DNA from: Streptococcus troglodytae
Lineage (GTDB): Bacteria; Bacillota; Bacilli; Lactobacillales; Streptococcaceae
NCBI RefSeq assembly: GCF_002355215.1
Contig: NZ_AP014612.1
Location: 1,488,001-1,552,000, forward strand
Direction of reading: 5' to 3'
Length of the DNA: 64,000 bases
The notes under the pieces were generated by a model, which saw nothing but the letters and a program-made list of their open reading frames with translations, was not told where the DNA came from and ran no database searches. Within the stretch, counting starts at the first letter, position 1, and the number at the start of each line of letters is the position of its first letter. Below, piece after piece: positions 9,220 through 18,340 of this stretch. Made by a program: the position numbers and the translations under genes.

Positions 9220-11019
9220 TTAATCAAATCCTTTTTCGACCAATTCTTCCAACTCTATTAACCGTTCTTCAAAGACTTTGAAAGCTTGATCAATATAGGT
9301 CGACTCAGTCATATCAAGACCTGCTTTAGCAATAACATTGAGAGGATAGTCTGAATTTCCAGCTTTGAGATAATTGAGATATTTGTCCTTATCTTCTTGA
9401 TTGCCATGAACAATTTTGTGAGCCAAAAAACTGGCTGCAGCAAAGCCTGTGGCATACTGATAAACATAAAAATTGTAATAGAAATGCGGAATCCTAGCCC
9501 ATTCATACTGAATTTCCGGATTATTTTTCTTGCTTAAACCATAGTATTTTTCATTGAGATCCGCATAGAGATTATTCAAATAATCACTGGTCAAAACGTC
9601 ACCTGCTTGATCAGCCTTATAAATCAAGTCTTCAAATTCTGCAAATTGTGTTTGGCGGAAAACCGTTCCTTTGAAACCATCAAGGTAATGATTCAAAATC
9701 GCAAAACGCTGTTTCTCATCTGTTGCTTCTTTGAGCAGTGTCTCTGTCAAAATATTTTCATTGGTTGTCGAAGCAATTTCTGCCAGAAAAATAGAATAAT
9801 CACCATAAACATAGGGTTGGTTTTCACGTGTAAAAGTAGAATGCAAAGAATGTCCTGTTTCATGCACAAGAGTGAAGAGGTTATCCAAAGTATCCTGCCA
9901 GTTAAGCAATATAAAAGCATTGGTGTCATAGGAACCGCCTGAATAAGCGCCTGAACGCTTGCCTTTATTGACTCGTACATCAATCCAACGCTCCCTAAAT
10001 GCACGATGCACACGCTCAGCATAGTCTCGCCCAAAAATAGCTAACACTTCTTCTGCTTTGTCCAAGGCTGCTTCATAAGTAAAAGTCATATCCATTTCTG
10101 AGAGTGGTACGTAAATATCATACATCTTAAGATCATCAAGGCCTAAAACGTTTTGCCTTAGCTTCATATAACGCCGTAACAAAGGTAAGTGATTATGGAC
10201 CGCTTCTACTAAAGTGTCATAAACAGTTTCGGGAATAAAATTAGCTGCCAGAGCAGCTTCACGCGCACTCTTATAGTTTCTGATTTTCGCTTGGAAATTA
10301 TTAACTTTAACATTGGTTTGCAGCATTTTAGCATAAGTGTGTTGATACTGCTCATAAATGCTGTACATGGCCTGATAAGCTTCTTGTCGAACTTTACGAT
10401 TTTTGGATTCCATCAAACTGATAAAATTACCATGAGACAGTTCAATTTTTTCTCCTGTCTCGTCTTTTACCCAAGGAAAGACAATATCGGCATTATCAAG
10501 AATTTCAAAGGTTTCACCAGCAGCACCAAAAATTTCACTGGCCCCAGCCAAAAGTGCCTCTTCCTTTTGAGAAAGGACGTGCTCTTTTTGCTTGAATAGT
10601 TTTTCAAAAAAATGGTGGTAAACCAACAAATCTGGACATTGCTTCACAAAATCCTGATATTTTTCTGCCGATAAAAGCATAAATTCAGGCTCATAGAAAG
10701 CAAAAGTTTGATTAAATTTAGCGACCAAAGCTGTTGCCTTAGCTTGTAATTCTTGATAGTAACTGACCGTAGTATCTTGGTCATTCTTCATCGAAGCATA
10801 AACATAAAGTTTTTCCAAACGACGGCTAAGAACCAGATAAAGCTCTGTAATCTCCAACAGACTTTGACTGGAGTCAAGCAGATGACCTGCTCTTTTAGCA
10901 GCTATTTCCAAATCCTTAACTAAAGATTTCTCCTCTTTTTCCCAAGCTTGATCGTTTGAAAAAATGGTGGTCAAATCCCACTGGTATTTTTCTTCAATAT
11001 GACTGCGATTATCAGACAT
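9220..11019 (-). CDS. pepF: Oligoendopeptidase F (M3 metallopeptidase)
   Basis: Cytosolic zinc peptidase that cleaves medium-sized oligopeptides, 599 aa, a normal length. The zinc motif HETGH is at about residues 385-389 ([13 protein letters not shown]), with the distal Glu region [14 protein letters not shown] downstream. The N-terminal half is the helical lid (PepF N-terminal domain). The gene follows coiA by 18 nt on the same strand, an arrangement common in streptococci, so it may be read from the coiA competence promoter as well as its own. Confidence 0.96.
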   Translation of the reverse strand: MSDNRSHIEEKYQWDLTTIFSNDQAWEKEEKSLVKDLEIAAKRAGHLLDSSQSLLEITELYLVLSRRLEKLYVYASMKNDQDTTVSYYQELQAKATALVAKFNQTFAFYEPEFMLLSAEKYQDFVKQCPDLLVYHHFFEKLFKQKEHVLSQKEEALLAGASEIFGAAGETFEILDNADIVFPWVKDETGEKIELSHGNFISLMESKNRKVRQEAYQAMYSIYEQYQHTYAKMLQTNVKVNNFQAKIRNYKSAREAALAANFIPETVYDTLVEAVHNHLPLLRRYMKLRQNVLGLDDLKMYDIYVPLSEMDMTFTYEAALDKAEEVLAIFGRDYAERVHRAFRERWIDVRVNKGKRSGAYSGGSYDTNAFILLNWQDTLDNLFTLVHETGHSLHSTFTRENQPYVYGDYSIFLAEIASTTNENILTETLLKEATDEKQRFAILNHYLDGFKGTVFRQTQFAEFEDLIYKADQAGDVLTSDYLNNLYADLNEKYYGLSKKNNPEIQYEWARIPHFYYNFYVYQYATGFAAASFLAHKIVHGNQEDKDKYLNYLKAGNSDYPLNVIAKAGLDMTESTYIDQAFKVFEERLIELEELVEKGFD

Positions 11020-11037
11020 AAACCTCTCCTTTTATGA

Positions 11038-11982
11038 TTATTCTTCTTTCATTTTATCATAAAAGGCTGGTGGATACAGTGTTTGAGTTTCTTTGTCTTT
11101 TTGCTTTTGATAATATTGAAAAAAAGCTGCGCTAAAATGAGATACATCCTGATTAATTTGACAAAAGCCCCTTGAACATTGCGGTGGTCTTACCTGCGGG
11201 AAAAAGTCAACATCTGATTGTGCTATCAGATTACACCCTTGTGAATAAGCAAGTTCTTGCTGACGCAGCCAACGCGGATTGCGTGCTAGCAGTTGTTTTT
11301 GAATAGCTAAACCAACCTGCCTACGTTGCTGAACGTGATAAGAAACTAATCCTTGTTTAGCATAGGGCAGGCGTAAAAAGAGCATCATGTGATTATCGAA
11401 AGAACAAGATTTGGTCTGATAATAGACTTTGCCAAAAATATCTTCATAAATCAAGTACTTGAGTCGCAATTCACGCCTATTAATATTCAATTCCCAGAGA
11501 TGAAAGCCCATGTTTTGCGAAAAACAAAGAAACTGTTTGTGCAAGCTGGATAAGCGCCTACCCAACCAGAGTTTCTCCCCAAGCAGCCACAGTACCTGAT
11601 AACCATTGTTCTGATAGGCCTGCGTTCGCTCACACAGACGAGCTTCGGACAAGCGGGAACACTGAACTTCTAAAGCTAGGTTATGATTGACTAACAAATC
11701 TGCGATTTGTTCAGGTTCTGGTATGACTTTTTCGATCTCAACACTTTCTGTCTGAGATAATGACTGATAGAGTTCTGCTTTCAAGTTTAGGTGCTCAGCG
11801 GACTCATTTTCACTGTAAAATTGGCAGCCTTGCAAAGCAACATGGGCAAAATGCGGACGTATAACCCTGCCGTTTTTGAGACGTACAGGCGACTGGCAGG
11901 CAGGACAATAAAAATCACTTTTATCAGGAATGCCATCCAGAAGATTAATCAACTTTCCATTTTTATCTCTTGCAACTAACAT
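11038..11982 (-). CDS. coiA: Competence protein CoiA
   Basis: Cytosolic protein needed for transformation, acting with RecA on incoming DNA. I use the ATG at 11982 (MLVARDKNGKLINLL), which has SD AGAAAGGAA, giving 314 aa. An N-terminal Cys pair in FYCPACQSPVRL (Cys26, Cys29) and PHFAHVALQGC match the family, followed by the nuclease-like core E.EKVIPEPEQIADLLV / LALEVQCSRLSE with a PD-(D/E)xK look. A longer upstream reading exists but lacks support. A perfect ComX box lies 137 nt upstream. Confidence 0.94.
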   Translation of the reverse strand: MLVARDKNGKLINLLDGIPDKSDFYCPACQSPVRLKNGRVIRPHFAHVALQGCQFYSENESAEHLNLKAELYQSLSQTESVEIEKVIPEPEQIADLLVNHNLALEVQCSRLSEARLCERTQAYQNNGYQVLWLLGEKLWLGRRLSSLHKQFLCFSQNMGFHLWELNINRRELRLKYLIYEDIFGKVYYQTKSCSFDNHMMLFLRLPYAKQGLVSYHVQQRRQVGLAIQKQLLARNPRWLRQQELAYSQGCNLIAQSDVDFFPQVRPPQCSRGFCQINQDVSHFSAAFFQYYQKQKDKETQTLYPPAFYDKMKEE

Positions 11983-12118
11983 CAAAAATTCCTTTCTAAA
12001 TGGATAGTTAAAAAAGCCCGCGCAAAGGCAGGTTTTAAAAGCTACAACTTCAATTATGATCAATAATAAATTTCCAAACAAATAGTTTAAAAAGAATTAA
12101 AGTAGATTTCACTTATAT

Positions 12119-12126
12119 TATTCGTA
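12119..12126 (-). promoter_or_regulatory. ComX (SigX) cin-box of coiA
   Basis: TACGAATA on the minus strand, identical to the streptococcal cin-box recognised by the competence sigma factor. It lies upstream of coiA and would give a leader of roughly 125 nt. Confidence 0.88.
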
Positions 12127-12289
12127 AATCCCAGCAAAAATTGATGCCTTTTTCAAAGTTTTTAATTTTTAGTGTCATCAATAAAATTTAGTCCGCACTT
12201 TAACTTTAAACAGCGAAGGAAAGACAAGGAATCAGACTCTCGAAAATTTTTAAGCCAAATTTTTAAAGTATTATTATTTTTACCTAACC

Positions 12290-13183
12290 TCACTTTAAAT
12301 GCAAAACGCGATTAATAAATTGTATGCACAATTTTTTCCAAATACCAAGCTCTTCGTAATCCGAAAATTCCGCTTGTGTATTGCTATTAATCATGGATAA
12401 ACCGTGCTCTCCTACCGCAAACATATGAAGTTCATATAAGATACCATTATCTTTCAAGCGTTTAGCATATTCTAAAAGAGCGTTATTATAAATGCAATCA
12501 TCATCTTGCATTCCCCAAATAAAAGTTGGTACAGTGGCTGGAGAAATGTGAGCTATAGGACTATATTCTTTTAAATTTTCTGTTGTTAATGCTTTACCTA
12601 CAACTGTTTTCAAGGCACCTGTTAGAAAATCTATTTTAGGCATTGGTGATAATTTTGTTGGTATCTGATTATCTGGATCAGCTGATACTTGCTCATACTG
12701 ATAATTAAAGTCCAGCAAGGGATAAGACAAGATAACTAAATTTGGTTTCAAAGCTTCTCCGGGATAATCAAAGTATTTCTGTAAAAACGGTTCGTTCCAA
12801 CTATTTGCTAAAGAAGCACTGTGAGTGGCTCCCGCTGAAAAACCAATAAAAATGACTTTTTCAGTATCAATATTCCAATTTTGTGCATTTTCTCTAACAA
12901 CTAAAAGCATTTTGGCCAAATCATAAAGCGGTTTAGGATAACCACTGCCTTTTCCAACGGTATAATCAAGCGTAATGGCTTGAAAACCTTTATTAAGAAA
13001 ATATAGTGCTACAGGCTCTTTCTCCCTATCTGTTACCTTGAAAAAGCCGCCACCGCCACAAATAATGACGGCCGGACGAGGATTACTATTTTTAATATCT
13101 GCTGTTTTTTCAACCAAATAAGCTGTATAAGTGACAGCAGCTTTTTCTTGTTCACTCCAAAGTGCCTGTGTTTTAATTTTCAT
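12290..13183 (-). CDS. Alpha/beta hydrolase (esterase/BD-FAE-like)
   Basis: 297-aa serine hydrolase. The nucleophile elbow is GFSAGATHS (GxSxG), the oxyanion region is the VIICGGGGFF stretch, the acid residue is probably in IWGMQDDDCIYN, and the His is in AVGEHGLS, as expected for the BD-FAE/acetyl-xylan-esterase-like group. No signal peptide is visible, so it is intracellular. It starts 16 nt after the oxidoreductase gene and is cotranscribed with it. The pair lies divergent from a MocR-type regulator, which may control both. The substrate is unknown. Confidence 0.87.
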   Translation of the reverse strand: MKIKTQALWSEQEKAAVTYTAYLVEKTADIKNSNPRPAVIICGGGGFFKVTDREKEPVALYFLNKGFQAITLDYTVGKGSGYPKPLYDLAKMLLVVRENAQNWNIDTEKVIFIGFSAGATHSASLANSWNEPFLQKYFDYPGEALKPNLVILSYPLLDFNYQYEQVSADPDNQIPTKLSPMPKIDFLTGALKTVVGKALTTENLKEYSPIAHISPATVPTFIWGMQDDDCIYNNALLEYAKRLKDNGILYELHMFAVGEHGLSMINSNTQAEFSDYEELGIWKKLCIQFINRVLHLK

Positions 13184-13199
13184 GATAGTCTCCTTTTCT

Positions 13200-14168
13200 T
13201 TACGGAATTAAGACAATTTTCCGACTTTTCTTTTTATCTTCCATCAGCTGATGGGCTTGGGCTGCTTCATCAAATGTTCTGACGGCAATGTCCTCTTCTA
13301 ATAACAGTCCTTTTTCAAAAGCACTGTTTAAAATTCCTCCTGCCTTCTGCAGCTGTTCTAAACTGGCGTGACTAATCACGAACCCTTTCATTTGCTGACA
13401 GTTCATATAAAATTGTCTACTGTCAAATTGACTGTCTTTCGGTGCTGTAATTAAACTAATGACACCCTTTTGAGCTAACAAATCGCAATTAAACTGCAAA
13501 GGTATTTCCCCAGAAGTATCAACAATATGGTCAAAACCATCAAGACAAGCACTTTTTAATTTCTGAAAGAGCAATTTATCATGATAATCAAAACAGATAG
13601 CATTGCTCAATTGTTTAAATCTTGAAAAATCCTGTAAACTAGAGGTTGTTACCACCTCTGCCCCCATCTCATTAGCAAGATAAACCAACTTACTTCCCAC
13701 ATGGCCAGCTGCTCCTTCAATAAGGAGTTTTTGTTTTGGTTTCAACTTCATGATATCTTGCAGGACAATAGCTGCTGTAGCCGCAGAATGAACAGCAGCA
13801 ATTAACTTTAAAGAGTCAGCATTCTTGGGAGTAAGAAAAAGGCGCTCTTCTGGAATTAATGCATACTCGCTAGTGATACCTTGCCTTCCATCATAGCCCA
13901 TACTATTTGTCCAAACGCAATCGCCTATTTTAAACCGAGTTACATCTTTTCCAATCTCCACAACTTGGCCGATAGCATCCCGTCCCAAAATATAAGGATT
14001 CGGCAGATTTGTCTGATAAATACCTGAACGAATAAAGAGATCGACATAATTAATAGAAGCGGCGATAACTTTTATTAAAACAGATTTCGGTCTAACTTTA
14101 GGAACAGGTAATGAACCAACAATAATCCTTGCGGGGCCTCCCTTTTTTTGAATATAAACTGCCTTCAT
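13200..14168 (-). CDS. NADPH:quinone-reductase-like MDR oxidoreductase
   Basis: 322-aa medium-chain dehydrogenase/reductase without zinc ligands, of the quinone oxidoreductase group. The N-terminal GroES-like domain shows GRDAIGQVVEIGKDVTRFKIGD. The Rossmann nucleotide site is LLIEGAAGHVGSKLVYLANEMGAEVV, and the C-terminus LMEDKKKSRKIVLIP is typical. It probably reduces quinones or enals with NADPH. First gene of a two-gene operon with the hydrolase, divergent from the MocR-type regulator over a 127-nt intergenic region. Confidence 0.9.
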   Translation of the reverse strand: MKAVYIQKKGGPARIIVGSLPVPKVRPKSVLIKVIAASINYVDLFIRSGIYQTNLPNPYILGRDAIGQVVEIGKDVTRFKIGDCVWTNSMGYDGRQGITSEYALIPEERLFLTPKNADSLKLIAAVHSAATAAIVLQDIMKLKPKQKLLIEGAAGHVGSKLVYLANEMGAEVVTTSSLQDFSRFKQLSNAICFDYHDKLLFQKLKSACLDGFDHIVDTSGEIPLQFNCDLLAQKGVISLITAPKDSQFDSRQFYMNCQQMKGFVISHASLEQLQKAGGILNSAFEKGLLLEEDIAVRTFDEAAQAHQLMEDKKKSRKIVLIP

Positions 14169-14260
14169 ATTCCACCTTCCCTCTTTTTTCTAAAACATGT
14201 TACAATGATAGCAATAATCCATGTATTCATTATAAAAGAAACTGTTTGCTTTATATGCCC

Positions 14261-14283
14261 AAAATTGTAGGCAAGACAATTTT
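14261..14283. promoter_or_regulatory. Inverted repeat in front of the MocR-type gene
   Basis: AAAATTGT and ACAATTTT, perfect 8-bp arms separated by 7 nt, end right at the ribosome-binding site AAGGAGA of the regulator. An operator for autoregulation is inferred; a transcript hairpin is the alternative. Confidence 0.5.
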
Positions 14284-14295
14284 AAGGAGAAAAAC

Positions 14296-15668
14296 ATGCC
14301 TGTTAATTCCTTTGACAATTATCCTATGACTTGGAAACCAGATAAACAATTATTAAAAGCTCCTCTATATGCCAGCCTAGCTGAACTCTTAGAGAAAGAT
14401 ATTATAGAAGGACGTTTGACTGCTGAAACAAAATTGCCACCCCAACGTGAATTAGCTGACTTTTTGGATCTCAATCTAAGTACAGTGACAAGAGCTGTTA
14501 AACTCTGTGAACAAAAAGGTCTTATTTACGCTATTATCGGCAAAGGAACCTTTATTTCACCTAATAGGGCGAAACCTTTAGCCGCTTTACAAAAAAATGA
14601 ATCCCTTATTTCTCTAGGTAGTCTGTGCCCTTATTACCAACTCAATTATATTGTATCTGATATTTCCAGACGAATCTTACAGAGTCAATCTGTTGATAGG
14701 CTTTTTGAATTTGACACAAAAAACAATACGCAAGAGCATAAAGCCATCGCTCAACAATGGTTGAAAAAGTTTCAAATCAATACTCCCAAAGAGAATATCT
14801 TTTTAACTTATGGCACACAAAATGCTTTAGCCTTGCTGTTCTTAACAGTGTTTAAAGCAGGCGATAAAATAGCAACCGATACATTTACTTATACCAATTT
14901 CATTGCCTTAGCTCAGCAATTCAAGATTGAGCTTGTCCCAATAATATCTGATCATAAAGGAATCATTCCAGAAGACTTGAAAAAGAAATGTCGTCAGCAA
15001 ATGATCAAAGGCATTTACTTGGTTCCGACCTCCAACAATCCTACTGGAGTAACAATGCCATTGAAACGAAGGCAGGAACTGGCGGCTTTGATAAGAAAAA
15101 GCCATCTCCTGTTAATAGAAGATGACACTTATGCTTTTACAAACTATGAAAAATTACCCGCGTTGACAACCATGATTCCTAAACAAGCGATTTATATTCA
15201 TGGCTTATCAAAAGCCTTGTTTGCTGGTCTGCGAATGGCTTATATGATGGTTCCTGATTATCTTATTCAAGAGATTAATCTCACTGCTGATGCTATCAAT
15301 GCCCGTCCGCCTCTATTAAATACTAAGATTACGAGCGATCTCATTTCAAACGGTCAAGCAGACAGGACAATAGCGCAAAAACATCATTTATCTCAGGAAC
15401 GAAATGCTCTCTATCATCATTATTTCCCAGAATCCACTTCTTCCAATCCCTATAATTTATTTCAATGGCTACCATTACCTAAAAATAGAAGCGGCTATCA
15501 ATTTGAATCCTTGGCCAAAGAAAAGGTGTTGACGTTTTATGCGCGGAACACTTTCTTGTCGGTGGACTGACAGAACAGTCTGCTTTGCGCATTGCAACTT
15601 GCTCACCAAATACACTAGAGGAGCTTGACAAAGGACTCAATATTTTAAAATCTATATTAGAGAAATAA
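14296..15668 (+). CDS. MocR/PdxR-type GntR regulator with aminotransferase domain (3' frameshift)
   Basis: Transcription regulator with an N-terminal GntR winged helix (LEKDIIEGRLTAETKLPPQR, then TVTRAVKLCEQKGLIYAIIGKG) and a PLP-fold aminotransferase class I domain (VPTSNNPTGVT, IEDDTYAF, and SKALFAGLRMAYM with the lysine that would bind PLP). The frame as read stops at 15570, but the expected C-terminus (HFLVGGLTEQSALRIA to the end) continues in the next frame to 15668. One base, probably a G, is missing at about 15541. Restored length is about 457 aa, normal for the family. It is divergent from the oxidoreductase/hydrolase pair, its likely target. Confidence 0.85.
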
Positions 15669-15714
15669 ATCAAGTCATCACTGAGAAAAGATTAAACTAA
15701 AATGAGTGACACAT

Positions 15715-15962
15715 TACTCAGAGGCAAATATCGGTCTCTTCACAACACTTGTACATTTTGACTCTGTTTATTATGGATATTTCAAATGCAATCTCCGTCG
15801 CCTCGTTGACCATCCCAATTACTGGAATCACACCAAGCGCATTTACAATATCTCTAGCATTGCTGCTACGGTTAACTTTAAGCATATGAAAAACATTACT
15901 ACGGCAGCCACAAGACCATCAATCCTACAAGTATCGTTTCTGTCGGACCAGATTTAGATTAG
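15715..15962 (+). pseudogene. C-terminal remnant of a glutathionyl-hydroquinone reductase (YqjG/Xi-class GST)
   Basis: The readable stretch EANIGLFTTLVHFDSVYYGYF followed by KCNLRRLVDHPNYWNHTKRIYN matches the conserved C-terminal half of the YqjG/ECM4 family (compare the family pattern LF.TL.RFD.VY..HFKCN.RR..DYPNLW). After KHMKN a one-base loss near 15894 moves the end (YYGSHKTINPTSIVSVGPDLD) into the next frame, to the TAG at 15960-15962. The N-terminal thioredoxin-like domain with its catalytic Cys is absent. This is a gene relic left by a deletion, not an active enzyme. Confidence 0.75.
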
Positions 15963-16038
15963 CATCTTTAAAAAAGACACTAAAAATTCAAAACATAGGC
16001 AAACATCCTATAAGAGTTTTATGTTCCCAAGCAAAAAG

Positions 16039-16140
16039 AAAAGGATCAAAATGATCCCTGAGAATGTAGAAAAAGTCTTCTTTTGAGACTTTCCTTAGGT
16101 GGTACGGACGGTAGCGATGAGGAAACTTTCGTTTCCTTAT
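16039..16140. repeat. Cluster of short hairpins
   Basis: Three foldbacks occur in about 100 nt: GGATCAAAATGATCC (16039-16053), AAAGTCTT...AGACTTT (about 16067-16094), and a nested structure in which AGGTGG, GGAC and GGAAAC (from 16096) pair with GTTTCC, GTCC and CAACCT. No gene is present. The GATC hairpin is repeated at 16567. Confidence 0.55.
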
Positions 16141-16152
16141 GTCCCAACCTAA

Positions 16153-16385
16153 ACTAAGATACAAAGGGCGTTAAGCGGATAAAGGCAAAATAGGGAGTAC
16201 GACGCGGAATCATTAAGATTCTAGGAGGACTCATCTTTTTGCCACAATCCGCAGCCCGTGTTCAGTTAAACCAAGATACAAAGGGCGTTAAGCGGACAAG
16301 AGCAAAATAGGAAACTAACCGACGACGCATGCGTCTAGGGTATGTTTATCTTTTTGCAGCCGTCCGTAGCCCGGTGTTCAGTTAG
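16153..16385. repeat. Two tandem copies of a ~115-bp foldback repeat
   Basis: Copy 1 (16153-16268) and copy 2 (16269-16385) share AAGATACAAAGGGCGTTAAGCGGA at the 5' side and GTGTTCAGTTA at the 3' side, with a divergent middle. In both copies the ends pair: GGGC with GCCC, GCGGAT/GCGGAC with ATCCGC/GTCCGT, and GCAAAA with TTTTGC. Each copy can therefore form a long imperfect hairpin. No reading frame is evident. A small non-autonomous mobile repeat is a plausible identity; I do not recognise a named family. Confidence 0.7.
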
Positions 16386-16401
16386 AATTTGATCCCAAGG
16401 T

Positions 16402-16523
16402 CTCAAATCTTCCGAGTGCCTGAAACTTTAACGTTTCAGGCACTTTTATCACGGCGGAAAATTTCGTTTAGAGCTCGCTTCGCTCGCAAATAAGGAAAAT
16501 TAAAATTGAAATTTGCAGGGCTT
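16402..16523 (+). repeat. Dispersed hairpin repeat, copy 1
   Basis: CTCAAATCTTCCGAG, a hairpin, TTTTATCACGGCGGAAAAT, TTTAGAGCTCGCTTCGCTCGCAA and AAGGAAAAT...AATTTGCAGGGCTT occur in this order here and, on the other strand, at 34927-35045 and 36487-36594. The hairpin arms differ between copies but remain paired (GTGCCTGAAAC/GTTTCAGGCAC here, AGAAGC/GCTTCT in copy 2). Confidence 0.7.
16416..16447 (+). terminator. Terminator-like hairpin inside the dispersed repeat
   Basis: GTGCCTGAAAC pairs perfectly with GTTTCAGGCAC over an 11-bp stem, followed by TTTTA. No intact plus-strand gene precedes it; the GST remnant lies upstream. Confidence 0.6.
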
Positions 16524-16605
16524 AAAAATTTTTTACGCTGAAAAATAGATTTGTCTTCAGTCTGAAGGATCAAAATGATCCCTTTCTTCGATCTGATTTT
16601 ACTTA

Positions 16606-16632
16606 TTTATTCACAGTTACACTGTGAATAAA
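16606..16632. terminator. Hairpin downstream of nagB
   Basis: TTTATTCACAGT and ACTGTGAATAAA form a perfect 12-bp stem with a 3-nt loop, 18 nt past the nagB stop. The T-run on the nagB side is weak, so this may be a terminator or an mRNA 3'-end stabiliser. Confidence 0.55.
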
Positions 16633-16650
16633 TATAATGCGACTATTAAT

Positions 16651-17352
16651 TTAAATTCCTGCTCCTGCTTTTTCATCAACAATCAAAATAACGTTAGGAT
16701 GTGTTTGCAGTATACTAGCTGGTATTTCTTCTGTTACAGGGCCATGAACCATGGCAGAAACAGCATCAGCCTTTTCCTCGCCGAAGGCTAGCAGTAAAAT
16801 CATCTTGGCAGACATAATAGAGGCCAGTCCCATAGAAATAGCTTGTTTTGGAACATCTTCTGCTTTCTCAAAAAAACGGCTATTAGCTGTAATTGTAGAC
16901 GGTGTTAAATCAACTAAATGCGTTTGACTTGAAAATGCTGTTCCTGGCTCATTAAAACCAATGTGAGCATTGCGGCCAATCCCTAAAATCTGTAAATCAA
17001 TAGGATGTTTAGCAATTATTTGATCATAGCGGGCTGTCTCCTTTGCCAAATCCACAGCACATCCATTGGGCAGATAGGTCTTTTTAAAGGGTTTAGCAGC
17101 AAAGAGATTTTGCTTCATAAAATAAGCATAAGATTGCTTATCATCAGCTGATAAGCCAACATACTCATCAAGATTAATAGATACCATATCTGAAAAGTCT
17201 AAATCAGACTCTCTCATTTCTTTGTAGAGCTCTAAAGGGGTGCTGCCAGTTGCTAGCCCCAGAGTCTTAGCACCAGGTTCTATCTCTTCTTGTAAGATCT
17301 TAAAAGCAGCCTTGCTGCCTTCTGCTTTATTTTTTACTTTAATAATTCTCAT
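16651..17352 (-). CDS. nagB: Glucosamine-6-phosphate deaminase
   Basis: Converts glucosamine-6-phosphate to fructose-6-phosphate and ammonia, feeding amino sugars into glycolysis. The ATG at 17352 ([12 protein letters not shown]) with the GGAG-type SD just upstream gives 233 aa, the usual size of the short Gram-positive form. Motifs: substrate-binding [14 protein letters not shown], catalytic INLDEYVGL, and [15 protein letters not shown] with the catalytic His. It is monocistronic, with a NagR-type operator overlapping its promoter, so induction by amino sugars is expected. Confidence 0.96.
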   Translation of the reverse strand: MRIIKVKNKAEGSKAAFKILQEEIEPGAKTLGLATGSTPLELYKEMRESDLDFSDMVSINLDEYVGLSADDKQSYAYFMKQNLFAAKPFKKTYLPNGCAVDLAKETARYDQIIAKHPIDLQILGIGRNAHIGFNEPGTAFSSQTHLVDLTPSTITANSRFFEKAEDVPKQAISMGLASIMSAKMILLLAFGEEKADAVSAMVHGPVTEEIPASILQTHPNVILIVDEKAGAGI

Positions 17353-17367
17353 GATAATCTCCTTGTT

Positions 17368-17413
17368 AATTGGTCTATACAAATAGTATAAGGTATAGAC
17401 CAATTTTTGTCAA
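17368..17413 (-). promoter_or_regulatory. nagB promoter with NagR-type (GntR) operator
   Basis: Perfect 13-bp inverted repeat AATTGGTCTATAC (17368-17380) and GTATAGACCAATT (17393-17405), the form of GntR/NagR sites. It covers a promoter read on the minus strand: TTGACA at 17408-17413, a 17-nt spacer and TATACT at 17385-17390. Repressor bound here would block polymerase directly. Confidence 0.85.
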
Positions 17414-17484
17414 GCTTTAGATAAAAAAACAGACTATCAGAATATGGTATAATCCCGACCGTCTGATCTAATTTCTTCAAAAAC

Positions 17485-18183
17485 TTAAACTGAAAAAAGT
17501 TGTCCCACTAAATAAGTAACTAGCATGGTTAATAGTCCTACTACCAAATTACGTCTCATCGCTGGCCTAGTTGGCGCACTGCCAAGTCTAGCACTGATAT
17601 AGCCGGTCATGAGAAGCGCTAAACCAACAACAATGACTGTTGCCGGAATGCGAATCGTGACTGGAAACAGCAAAATGGTTATTACAGGAAATATAGAACC
17701 GATTGTAAAAGCAAAAAAGCTTGAAACAGCAGCATGCCAAGGATTAACAAACTCTTCGTACTCAATCCCATATTTTTCTTCAACCATAGCCTTTACAGGT
17801 GATTTTAAAAAAGCCTTTCTGGTTAAAAGTTCAGCGGAAGTTTCACATTCACCATTTTTAAGATAGGCATTATGAAGGGAGCGTCTTGCCTTTTCACTAT
17901 CAGTCAATAAAAGAGCCTTTTCTCGCTTAACAGCAGCTTCTTCAGTATCCTTTTGCGTACTAACACTGACATATTCTCCGCCTGCCATAGAAAAAGCCCC
18001 TGCAAGAATAGCCGAAAGCCCTGACAAAAAGATAAACCAAATATTTGTTGTTGCACTGGCAACCCCAATGACGACTCCTGCGACCGAAATAATACCATCA
18101 TTAGCTCCTAAGACACTTGCTCTTAAAATATTGAGACGTCCTGAAAAATTATCATCTTTTTGTACTATTTTTTCTTCCCCCAT
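17485..18183 (-). CDS. VIT1/CCC1-family membrane transporter
   Basis: Membrane protein of 232 aa from the ATG at 18183 (MGEEKIVQKDD), chosen because AAAGGA precedes it; the in-frame ATG 21 bases upstream lacks an SD. The family signature RASVLGANDGIISVAGVVIGVA in the first helix is clear, then GAFSMAGGEYVSVSTQKDTEE, a cytosolic charged insert, and three more hydrophobic segments. Relatives transport Fe2+ or Mn2+ and the C-terminus is compact. Metal specificity cannot be read. It lies alone between nagB and queA. Confidence 0.88.
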   Translation of the reverse strand: MGEEKIVQKDDNFSGRLNILRASVLGANDGIISVAGVVIGVASATTNIWFIFLSGLSAILAGAFSMAGGEYVSVSTQKDTEEAAVKREKALLLTDSEKARRSLHNAYLKNGECETSAELLTRKAFLKSPVKAMVEEKYGIEYEEFVNPWHAAVSSFFAFTIGSIFPVITILLFPVTIRIPATVIVVGLALLMTGYISARLGSAPTRPAMRRNLVVGLLTMLVTYLVGQLFSV

Positions 18184-18340
18184 AGTTCCAATTCCTTTTG
18201 TCATATAATATTATTATACATCTTATTTAGAATGATTACAAATAAATAACCTATCTTTAAAATAAATAGCAACATTCTTAGCCTTATTAAGGCTCTCATG
18301 TTATAATAGATAAGCTATATATCTGATAAAGGAGAATCTC

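Noticed and set aside
16153..16385. Possible CRISPR-like direct repeat pair
   Set aside because: Only two units, long and internally paired, with no spacers and no cas genes.
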